Assembly: GCA_958445555.1 (NCBI GenBank)
Contig: CAUCSW010000004.1
Coordinates: forward strand, 1 to 13,342
Direction of reading: 5' to 3'
Source: an uncultured Clostridia bacterium
GTDB lineage: Bacteria; Bacillota; Clostridia; Oscillospirales; Acutalibacteraceae
Length of the DNA: 13,342 nucleotides
Shown: positions 6,482 to 12,134 of the stretch, in pieces
Position numbering within the stretch: position 1 is the first letter of the stretch
How the letters are laid out: every line of letters begins with the position of its first letter
Translations under genes and position numbers: made by a program
Notes under the pieces: model-generated
The model's input: only the letters and a program-made list of their open reading frames with translations
The model's database searches: none
What the model was told of the DNA's origin: nothing

Positions 6482-7286
6482 GGTTGCGGATCGCCTTGCA
6501 AGCGTCGTCTTTCCGAGGCATTGTCCCTGCTGCGATGAGCTGACGGTCGACAATGCTCCGATCTGCGAGACCTGCAGGGAGGAGCTTGAAAAAATGCGCT
6601 TGGGCGACGGCGTTTGCGATAAATGCGGTCTGCCGTGCGAACAATGTATCTGCGGCAAAAGGGTCTTTGTATTTAAGGGTATTGCCGTGCCGTTCAGATA
6701 TGAGGGAGCGGCGGCTGCCGGTGTCGTCGGGATCAAAAGACATAAGAGCTGGGAGAGCGCGGAGTTTTTCTCGCGTGAAGTCGCGAAAAGGGTGGAGGAC
6801 AGATTCCCGGGAAGTCGGTTCGATGCGGTATGCAGCGTGCCTATGCATATAAAGGAACTGAGACTTAAAGGCTTTGATCACGCGGCGGTCCTGGCAGGAT
6901 ATATTGCGAAGGAGCTCGGAATCGGATATGAAGAGCTTTTAAGACAAACGATCCTTCGCGAAAGTCAGCATAAGTTGTCCTTCGAAATGCGCCGTGAAAA
7001 TGTAAAGGGAATATACAGTCTGGCAAAGAATGCGGATGTCAGGGGCAAGAAACTGTTGTTGGTCGATGATATAAAAACCTCGGGCGCCACACTCAACGAG
7101 TGTGCACACATTCTTTTGGTCGGAGGAGCTTCATCGGTGATATGCGCCGCAGCCGCGGTAACCTGTAAAAAACACCTTGTAAATCCCGATAATATACAAT
7201 ATAATGGTAGTAACGGTTCGTACCGATATAACGGCAGTAATCTGACGAGAATCGAACCCTGCCGCAGGCAGCCGCCTGTCGAATAG
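6471..7286 (+). CDS. comF: ComF family protein (phosphoribosyltransferase-like, zinc-binding)
   Basis: Member of the ComF/ComFC/GntX family, linked in other bacteria to uptake of transforming DNA and recombination. The 271-residue protein has an N-terminal cysteine cluster (Cys18, 20, 21, 32, 35, 49, 52, 56, 59, 61) fit for zinc binding. A type I phosphoribosyltransferase domain follows, with SVPMHIKELRLKGFDHA (family consensus R-x-RGFNQ; here K-GFDH) and the PRPP loop VDDIKTSGAT at 198-207. Start ATG 6471 has AAAGGAG at 6457-6463, seven bases upstream and inside recD2. The C-terminal ~37 residues after VTCKK are unusual: polar, with YNGSN occurring twice (DNA near 7199-7217 and 7229-7245). 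The helicase-comF pairing fits a DNA-processing context, but competence itself is not shown. Confidence 0.88.
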   Translation: MLSEVADRLASVVFPRHCPCCDELTVDNAPICETCREELEKMRLGDGVCDKCGLPCEQCICGKRVFVFKGIAVPFRYEGAAAAGVVGIKRHKSWESAEFFSREVAKRVEDRFPGSRFDAVCSVPMHIKELRLKGFDHAAVLAGYIAKELGIGYEELLRQTILRESQHKLSFEMRRENVKGIYSLAKNADVRGKKLLLVDDIKTSGATLNECAHILLVGGASSVICAAAAVTCKKHLVNPDNIQYNGSNGSYRYNGSNLTRIEPCRRQPPVE

Positions 7287-7324
7287 GTCCCGTGACCGTA
7301 ATTCTTACACGAGGAAGTAAAGCC

Positions 7325-8368
7325 ATGCCTTCAAACATAGGTATTGACCTCGGCTCATATAAAACAGTCATATCCTCAAGCTCAAAGGTGCTGCTTGAGC
7401 AGCCGTCGGTCGTCGCCGTCGATGCGGATAGTTTCGAACCGATAGCCTTCGGCTCCAAGGCATATGAGATGATAGATAAAAATCCTCCGGAGATCGAAAT
7501 AGTGTATCCGATAGTAAGGGGCGTCGTGGCTGACTATGAGCTGACCGAAAAAATGCTGCGCGCCTTTATGACCGAAGCATTCAGCAATAAGGTCTTAAAG
7601 CCGCAGATAATGGTGGCAATGCCGTTCGGAGTCACATCGGTCCAGCATCGCTCGGTCGCAAAGGCTATAGAGCTGTCGGGCGGGAGAAATGTTCGTACGA
7701 TAGAAGCTCCTCTTGCCGACGCCATTGCCTTCAAGCTTGATTTTTCACACCCGAAAGGGTATCTGGTGGCGGATATCGGCGCGGGAACGACCGATGTAGC
7801 GGTCATTTCAATGGGCGGCTTTGTAAAAAGCGCATCGGTGCCCTGTGCGTCTTTTGATTTCGATGAGTCGATAATAAGATATGTAAAGAAAAAATACCGC
7901 GTCAACATAGGACACAGGACCGCCGAGGCAATAAAGAAGCAGATAGGCGGCGTTATGCCGAGAAATGTTACCCTCACAATGCGTTCAAGCGGAATGGAAA
8001 ATTTTGCGAGAATGCCGAAGTTTTTTGAGATCACATCCGAGGATGTGCGCTTGGCGCTTGCCGATAATATGAGGACCATATATCAGTCGATTAGATCCCT
8101 GCTTGAAAAAACACCGCCGGATCTTGTTGCGGATATCGCATCCGGGGGCATATACCTTACCGGCGGCGGCTCGGAACTGTACGGTATGAAGGAGTATCTT
8201 GAGAGCAAGCTCGGAATTGCCGTAAAGGCTTATGATGAGCCGAGGATAAGTGTCGCAAGGGGCACGGCGATCGCAATCAAGCATCCGAAGCTTACCGCAA
8301 ACGGCGATTACCAATACCGCGCTCTTGCGGATCTTATCATAGACGATCAGGGATTCGGAGATTTTTAG
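7325..8368 (+). CDS. MreB/Mbl-like bacterial actin (divergent)
   Basis: Cell-shape actin that in rods forms membrane-associated filaments guiding sidewall peptidoglycan synthesis. The 347-residue length is normal for MreB. The nucleotide pocket is recognisable: phosphate-1 GIDLGSYKT (residues 6-14), phosphate-2 DIGAGTTDVAV (150-160), the catalytic glutamate region IEAPLADAIA (Glu127) and the adenosine motif GIYLTGGGSEL (275-285). NIGHRTAEAIKKQIG matches the MreB hallmark. Several positions depart from ordinary MreB: DLGSYKT for the usual DLGTAN-T, HRTAE for ERTAE, and no canonical VADDPL-CVA segment near the C-terminus. It may be a second, specialised paralogue. ATG 7325 is chosen (GAGGA at 7311-7315); the frame is open from 7292 without a better site. 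It lies 38 bp after comF. Confidence 0.88.
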   Translation: MPSNIGIDLGSYKTVISSSSKVLLEQPSVVAVDADSFEPIAFGSKAYEMIDKNPPEIEIVYPIVRGVVADYELTEKMLRAFMTEAFSNKVLKPQIMVAMPFGVTSVQHRSVAKAIELSGGRNVRTIEAPLADAIAFKLDFSHPKGYLVADIGAGTTDVAVISMGGFVKSASVPCASFDFDESIIRYVKKKYRVNIGHRTAEAIKKQIGGVMPRNVTLTMRSSGMENFARMPKFFEITSEDVRLALADNMRTIYQSIRSLLEKTPPDLVADIASGGIYLTGGGSELYGMKEYLESKLGIAVKAYDEPRISVARGTAIAIKHPKLTANGDYQYRALADLIIDDQGFGDF

Positions 8369-8390
8369 TACCGATTTTCCCGCGGCGTCT

Positions 8391-8418
8391 TATAAGCCGA
8401 CATTCAGTATAAACCGAA
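8391..8418. repeat. Paired TATAAGCCGA / TATAAACCGA motif
   Basis: TATAAGCCGA at 8391-8400 is followed after 7 bp by TATAAACCGA at 8408-8417. The same two 10-mers occur in the same order in the gap after cdaR, at 3718-3727 and 3744-3753. Both places are intergenic and close to promoters. Here they sit 25-52 bp upstream of the rplS -35 box. This could be a protein-binding site pair or chance similarity of AT-rich promoter DNA. Confidence 0.3.
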
Positions 8419-8442
8419 TTTACACATTTTGTAAAAAAAGTA

Positions 8443-8471
8443 TTGCAATACAGTGAAAACTGTGTTATCAT
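8443..8471 (+). promoter_or_regulatory. Sigma-A-type promoter for rplS
   Basis: The -35 box TTGCAA (8443-8448) and -10 box TATCAT (8466-8471) are separated by 17 bp, in an A/T-rich setting after an A-run (8433-8439). Transcription is predicted to start near 8478, leaving a leader of about 120 nt before the L19 start. A strong promoter is expected for a ribosomal protein gene that is transcribed alone here. Confidence 0.75.
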
Positions 8472-8488
8472 ATTTTAGCATTTGATTT

Positions 8489-8584
8489 CACCGAATTCCT
8501 TATCGGTGGGTTTGATGCCGAAAGATCGACACCAAAGCGGGCAGTCCTCTGCCGGAGAAGCGGCACGAATGTCTGAGGTAAATT
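8489..8584 (+). promoter_or_regulatory. Structured 5' leader of rplS, possibly an L19-type leader
   Basis: Two or three stems can form. CACCGA (8489-8494) pairs with TCGGTG (8503-8508). TGCCG (8516-8520) pairs with CGGCA (8561-8565) and encloses the hairpin GGCAG-TCCT-CTGCC (8540-8553). The leader ends just before the AAGGAGG ribosome binding site. Firmicutes rplS mRNAs are known to carry an autoregulatory 'L19 leader' RNA, and position and size fit. I cannot verify a match to that family's consensus by eye. Confidence 0.45.
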
Positions 8585-8599
8585 AAGGAGGATGCATTG

Positions 8600-8941
8600 A
8601 TGGATGCAGTAAAAATGATTTCTGCCGGAATGCTCAAGGAAGAGGTTCCCCAGATCGTGATCGGTAATACCGTTCGCGTGCATGTAAAAATTCGTGAAGG
8701 CGAGAGAGAAAGAATTCAGGTTTTTGAAGGAACCGTCATCGCTAAAAACAACAGCGGAATCGCTGAGACCTTCACCGTTCGCCGCATTTCGTTTGGCGTA
8801 GGCGTTGAGCGTGTGTTCCCTGTTCACTCACCCAATGTCGTCAAGGTTGAGACAGTCAGAAAGGGTCGTGTGCGCAGAGCTAAGCTTTACTATCTCCGCG
8901 ACAGAGTCGGCAAGGCTGCGAAGGTTAAAGAAAACATATAG
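8600..8941 (+). CDS. rplS: 50S ribosomal protein L19
   Basis: L19 lies at the 30S-50S interface of the large ribosomal subunit. The 113-residue product is of normal length. It shows the family core [26 protein letters not shown], the [18 protein letters not shown] segment and the basic C-terminus [21 protein letters not shown] 8600 is spaced eight bases from the perfect AAGGAGG (8585-8591). A TTG three bases earlier is possible but less likely. The gene has its own promoter and terminator, so it is expressed separately from lepB-rbgA-rnhB-yraN, although it sits next to them as in many Clostridia. Confidence 0.98.
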   Translation: MDAVKMISAGMLKEEVPQIVIGNTVRVHVKIREGERERIQVFEGTVIAKNNSGIAETFTVRRISFGVGVERVFPVHSPNVVKVETVRKGRVRRAKLYYLRDRVGKAAKVKENI

Positions 8942-8953
8942 GTTTGACTTGCA

Positions 8954-8990
8954 ACGGGGCTGTCGGGTTTTGACAGCCCCGTGTTTTCTT
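8954..8990 (+). terminator. Intrinsic terminator of rplS
   Basis: ACGGGGCTGTC (8954-8964) and GACAGCCCCGT (8972-8982) form an 11-bp perfect stem with a 7-base loop, followed by TGTTTTCTT (8982-8990). It starts 13 bases after the rplS stop codon. Confidence 0.95.
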
Positions 8991-8994
8991 AAGT

Positions 8995-9068
8995 CGGTAT
9001 TGCTTTGAGACGGTGCTTTATCAAGTCCGCATTTTTATAAGTTTCATTTTCTCAAAATCGCAATACCG
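8995..9068. repeat. Bulged 15-bp inverted repeat flanking a weak promoter-like site
   Basis: CGGTATTGC (8995-9003) plus TTTGAG (9004-9009) pairs with CTCAAA (9051-9056) and GCAATACCG (9060-9068), with an ATC bulge at 9057-9059. The 41-base centre contains TATAAG (9036-9041), a plausible -10 box for lepB, but no convincing -35. Since a strong terminator lies just upstream, a promoter for lepB must lie about here. The palindrome could therefore be an operator or a 5' leader fold. Confidence 0.45.
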
Positions 9069-9092
9069 CAATCAAAAAGGGAGGTATCGTAT

Positions 9093-9908
9093 ATGGCAGA
9101 TGATCTGTTCGGCGCGACTGAGAGAGACGAAGCTTTAAGCGTTCAACCCGTTGAGCCGGAGAATTTCCGTGAAAATGATACGGAGCATAATTCATCGGAT
9201 GATTTGTCGGATAACTCATCAAATTTATCAGATGACTCATCGAATGACCCGTCGGATAACTCATTGAATAACTCATCGAACAACTTGTCGAATGACTCGT
9301 CAGCCGCAGCTCCGGCAAATAGCGATAATAAGAACGACAATACCGTAAAAAATGCTCTTGAATGGCTTGATTCTGTGACCGTTGCGGTGGTGACCGTTAT
9401 CCTGCTCTTTACATTTGTGTTCAGGGTCGTCGGAATAGTCGGCCCCTCAATGCAAAATACCTGCTTTGAGGGTGACAGGATCATAATTTCGAATGCGTTC
9501 TATACTCCGAAGTGCGGCGATGTCGTTGTTATATCAAGAAATTACACAAACGCTTATTCGGATATTTCCGAATCTCAGGAGCCTATAATCAAGCGCGTGA
9601 TAGCAACCGAAGGAATGACGGTCGATATCGACTTTACAACCGGCACCGTTTATGTGGACGGTGAAGAGCTTAAAGAGGATTATATAAAGACCCCCACAAC
9701 AAGGCAATACGATATGACTTTTCCGCTCAGGGTGGGTGAAAACCAGATATTTGTCCTCGGAGACAACAGAAACGAATCCCTTGACAGCAGGGATAAAAGG
9801 ATCGGACTTGTCGACAAGCGATATGTCCTCGGCAAGGCACTGTTGAGAGTGTATAGGGTTCCCGAGAGAAGGAATTCGGTAACCGATATGTTCGGGGTCG
9901 TGTCATGA
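9093..9908 (+). CDS. lepB: Type I signal peptidase
   Basis: Membrane serine protease that removes signal peptides from exported proteins using a Ser/Lys dyad. The 271-residue protein has one membrane span at about 95-114. Next come the nucleophile motif GPSMQNT (Ser119), the general-base lysine in PIIKRVIATEG (Lys167), and the box VLGDNRNESLDSRD (GDNR at 223-226). The catalytic domain is complete. What is odd is the cytosolic N-terminus: residues ~34-70 consist almost only of Ser, Asn, Asp and Leu in four-residue periods, encoded by a degenerate 12-bp tandem repeat. Start ATG 9093 has GGGAGG at 9079-9084, eight bases upstream. The stop overlaps the rbgA start in an ATGA. Confidence 0.95.
   Translation: MADDLFGATERDEALSVQPVEPENFRENDTEHNSSDDLSDNSSNLSDDSSNDPSDNSLNNSSNNLSNDSSAAAPANSDNKNDNTVKNALEWLDSVTVAVVTVILLFTFVFRVVGIVGPSMQNTCFEGDRIIISNAFYTPKCGDVVVISRNYTNAYSDISESQEPIIKRVIATEGMTVDIDFTTGTVYVDGEELKEDYIKTPTTRQYDMTFPLRVGENQIFVLGDNRNESLDSRDKRIGLVDKRYVLGKALLRVYRVPERRNSVTDMFGVVS
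9192..9302 (+). repeat. Degenerate 12-bp coding tandem repeat in lepB
   Basis: About nine units follow the pattern TCA-TCG-(G/A)AT-(A/G)AC, encoding four-residue steps such as SSDD, LSDN, SSND, PSDN and LSND. One unit (9216-9224) lacks a codon. The repeat length keeps the frame, so unit gain or loss would alter only the length of the cytosolic tail. Confidence 0.85.
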
Positions 9909-10780
9909 GCGAAGTTCAGAATATACAGTGGTTCCCGGGACACATGGCAAAGGCGGAAAGAGAGATCAAAAAGCTCCTGCCGCTCACCGATGCGGTTGCG
10001 GAGATTGTTGACGCGAGAATACCGTTAAGCAGCCGTAACCCGGATCTTGACCGCATTGTGTCGGGAAAGCCGCGCGTGATAATACTTAATAAGTGTGATA
10101 TGGCAGACGATGCAGCCACGGCGGCATGGGTCAAAAAATACTCGGAAGCGGGAATAGCCGCAATACCGACCGATTGCCGCACGGGCAAGGGAATAAACAA
10201 TTTCTCTCCCACGGTCAAAAGGGTACTTGCCGATAAGCTCAGCGGCTATCGTGAAAAAGGAATGGTAGGGAAAACGCTGCGTGTTATGGTGGTCGGTATA
10301 CCGAATGTCGGCAAATCTACCTTTATAAACCGCGTTGCGGGTGTCGGCAAGGCAAAAAGCGAAAATCGACCGGGAGTCACAAAGGGAAACCAGTGGTACT
10401 CCGTTGATAAAGAGCTTGAACTGCTTGACACGCCCGGAGTTCTGTGGCCGAAATTTGAAGATAAGACGGTGGGAGAACATCTCGCATTCATCGGTTCGGT
10501 CAAGGGTGAAGTGGTCGATACCGAGGGCCTTGCAGTCAGACTCTGCGAATTCCTGAAAGAAAAATATTCCCGTTCTCTGTACGACAGATACGGTATAGAC
10601 CCCGAAACCGTAGGTGAAGGCGGTACCGGAATGATCGGATATGAGCTATTATGTGCGATAGGCAAAAAACGCGGGTTTGTTGTCCGCGGCGGAGAGATCG
10701 ACGAGGCGAGGACCGCGGTCATGCTGCTTGATGAGTTTAAGAACTGCAAACTCGGAAAGATAACAATAGAGAAGGTATGA
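9905..10780 (+). CDS. rbgA: Ribosome biogenesis GTPase RbgA (YlqF)
   Basis: Circularly permuted GTPase needed for late maturation of the 50S subunit in Bacillus. The 291-residue protein shows the permuted order: N-terminal QWFPGHMAKA (with the family's catalytic-type His13), G4 NKCD (62-65), then G1 GIPNVGKST (131-139), a conserved RPGVTKGNQW stretch and G3 DTPGVLWP (175-182). A C-terminal helical RNA-binding region follows. Length is normal for the family. ATG 9905 overlaps the lepB stop as ATGA, so translation is likely coupled. rnhB starts five bases after its stop. Neighbours match the conserved rplS-lepB-rbgA-rnhB arrangement. Confidence 0.96.
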   Translation: MSEVQNIQWFPGHMAKAEREIKKLLPLTDAVAEIVDARIPLSSRNPDLDRIVSGKPRVIILNKCDMADDAATAAWVKKYSEAGIAAIPTDCRTGKGINNFSPTVKRVLADKLSGYREKGMVGKTLRVMVVGIPNVGKSTFINRVAGVGKAKSENRPGVTKGNQWYSVDKELELLDTPGVLWPKFEDKTVGEHLAFIGSVKGEVVDTEGLAVRLCEFLKEKYSRSLYDRYGIDPETVGEGGTGMIGYELLCAIGKKRGFVVRGGEIDEARTAVMLLDEFKNCKLGKITIEKV

Positions 10781-10785
10781 TATAA

Positions 10786-11400
10786 ATGCCGGATTTTGAA
10801 TACGAACGAGCCTGCGCCGAAAGAGGCTTTCGTTCGATATGCGGAATAGACGAAGCGGGGAGAGGTCCTCTTGCGGGCCCTGTCTGCGTTGCGGCGGTCA
10901 TATTGCCGACCGACTGTGTGATCGAAGGCTTAAACGATTCAAAAAAGCTGTCCGCCGCAAAGAGGGAGAAGCTTTACGATATTATCGTTTCCGAGGCGAT
11001 ATGCTTCGGTATCGCGTTTGCGTCGGTCGAAGAGATCGAAAGGCTAAATATTTTGGGTGCTACATATCTTGCAATGTGTCGGGCGGCGGAAAAGCTTTCA
11101 CCTGCTGCGGATTTTGCGCTGATCGACGGCAACCGCACTCCTCCCGAGCTTGCGATCCCGTCACTGACGGTTGTAAAGGGAGATGCAAAGAGCTGCTCAA
11201 TAGCAGCGGCATCGGTGCTTGCCAAGGTCACAAGGGACAGATTGATGCTTGAATACGATGCGATTTATCCGCAATACGGATTTTCAAAGCATATGGGCTA
11301 CGGCACGGAGGAACACCGAAACGCAATACTGAAATACGGCGCCTCCGAAATTCACAGGCCGAGCTTCTTAAAAAAGCTATATGAAAAACAACAGTCGTGA
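10786..11400 (+). CDS. rnhB: Ribonuclease HII
   Basis: Endonuclease that cuts the RNA strand of RNA-DNA hybrids and starts removal of ribonucleotides misincorporated into DNA. The 204-residue protein carries the type 2 RNase H motif CGIDEAGRGPLAGP (Asp22, Glu23), LNDSKKLS, LIDGN (Asp114), and KVTRDRLM (Asp151), completing the D-E-D-D metal-binding set. The C-terminal HMGYGTEEHRNAI and HRPSF segments are also typical. AGAAGG at 10770-10775 lies ten bases before ATG 10786. The stop overlaps yraN by 20 bp. Confidence 0.97.
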   Translation: MPDFEYERACAERGFRSICGIDEAGRGPLAGPVCVAAVILPTDCVIEGLNDSKKLSAAKREKLYDIIVSEAICFGIAFASVEEIERLNILGATYLAMCRAAEKLSPAADFALIDGNRTPPELAIPSLTVVKGDAKSCSIAAASVLAKVTRDRLMLEYDAIYPQYGFSKHMGYGTEEHRNAILKYGASEIHRPSFLKKLYEKQQS

Positions 11401-11758
11401 AACAGGAAAAAGCGGAGAACGGATAGCTGCAGAGTATCTTAAAAGCAAGGGATACCTGATACATACGATGAACTACGGGTGCCGTTACGGCGAGATAGAT
11501 GTCGTTGCCGAAAAGGACGGGGTTTTGGCTTTTGTTGAGGTCAAGACCCGATCGCATACCGACTACGGCAGACCTGCGGATTATGTAAACTACGCAAAAC
11601 GCAGAAGGATAGTGTCCGCAGCGGAGTTTTACCTGATGTACAACGATCTCGGACTTGAGCCGCGTTTTGATGTCATAGAGGTCTTAGTTAAATATGACGA
11701 CGTAAGACCGCGATACTTTATACATCATATAGAAGATGCATTTTCGGCAGGAGAATAG
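11381..11758 (+). CDS. yraN: YraN family (UPF0102) endonuclease-like protein
   Basis: Member of the UPF0102/YraN family, small proteins with a restriction-endonuclease-like fold. Their precise job is not settled, and DNA recombination or repair is suspected. The 125-residue protein has the family pattern: TGKSGERIAAEYLKSKGY near the N-terminus, then the candidate nuclease core YGEIDVVA...AFVEVKTR (E-x-D ... E-x-K), and a C-terminal FDVIEV strand. Length is normal. The start lies inside rnhB; no strong ribosome binding site is visible, so coupling is likely. It is the usual last gene of this cluster in Clostridia. Confidence 0.9.
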   Translation: MKNNSRETGKSGERIAAEYLKSKGYLIHTMNYGCRYGEIDVVAEKDGVLAFVEVKTRSHTDYGRPADYVNYAKRRRIVSAAEFYLMYNDLGLEPRFDVIEVLVKYDDVRPRYFIHHIEDAFSAGE

Positions 11759-12134
11759 GCGATGTCCCGTTAACTCAGTCGGTCGATCGGCTATGAGCAA
11801 GCCCCGTGCGTGAGCGCCGAAGGCGCCGCGCCGCGCGCGAAGCGCGCGGCAAACGGGAGTTACGGGCGCCCGAGTGCCGATAGCAAATCAGCCGAGCGGA
11901 AAACAACTTATTAAGACGGGCAAACCTTCCCTCCCGTTTTGCGACCCCTGCGGGGTCGCCGCGGCGCCTTCGGCGCTCACGCACTGCGGCTTGCCGCAGG
12001 TAAGTAATCCTCGCCTCTCGGTGCTGCCGATTCCGGTATTAAGGGATTGCGATATTGCCGTATTGCGGTCGTAATGTCCTCCGCAATATCCTGAAATCAC
12101 AGACAAAAGATCATTATTGAAAGGCAGATATGAA
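11759..12134. other. Non-coding gap between yraN and thrC
   Basis: No gene is supported here; short open frames on both strands run through the palindromes and look artificial. Besides the compound repeat, the right part has a hairpin CTGCGGC-TT-GCCGCAG (11984-11999) and a stem TATTGCGG/CCGCAATA (12061-12068, 12081-12088). A weak promoter candidate for thrC is TTGCGG (12063-12068) with TATCCT (12087-12092) at 18-bp spacing. No clear terminator for the lepB operon is seen unless the compound repeat serves that role. Confidence 0.55.
11797..11994. repeat. Large compound inverted repeat with nested hairpins
   Basis: Bases 11806-11830 and 11960-11984 are perfect 25-bp reverse complements. Outward, GCAAGCC (11797-11803) pairs with GGCTTGC (11988-11994) across a 2/3-base bulge. 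Inward, each arm carries its own hairpin: CCGCGCGC-GAA-GCGCGCGG (11831-11849) on the left and GCGACCCC-TGC-GGGGTCGC (11941-11959) on the right. Then AAACGGGAG (11851-11859) pairs with CTCCCGTTT (11931-11939). The arms themselves contain GCGCC-GAA-GGCGC hairpins. No T-run follows either end, no transposase is present and no target duplication is evident. It resembles a palindromic intergenic repeat (REP/BIME- or MITE-like) or a highly folded RNA. Confidence 0.85.

Noticed and set aside
7240..7270. tRNA T-arm-like sequence on the minus strand (GGTTCGATTC)
   Set aside because: The T-stem pairs only in part, no D-arm or anticodon arm can be built around it, and it lies in the comF reading frame.
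8391..8396. TATAAG as an additional -10 box for rplS
   Set aside because: No acceptable -35 sequence exists 16-18 bp upstream, while 8443-8471 is a far better promoter.
11806..11984. Compound palindrome as an intrinsic terminator
   Set aside because: No T-run follows the arms on either strand, and the arms are 129 bases apart; a simple rho-independent terminator is not supported.
11806..11984. CRISPR array or integration site
   Set aside because: The repeats are inverted rather than direct, only two copies occur, and there is no spacer series or cas/integrase gene.
11775..12106. Open frames on both strands across the yraN-thrC gap
   Set aside because: Their sequence is made by the GC-rich palindromes (Arg/Ala/Gly-rich), with no ribosome binding sites and no protein-like pattern.
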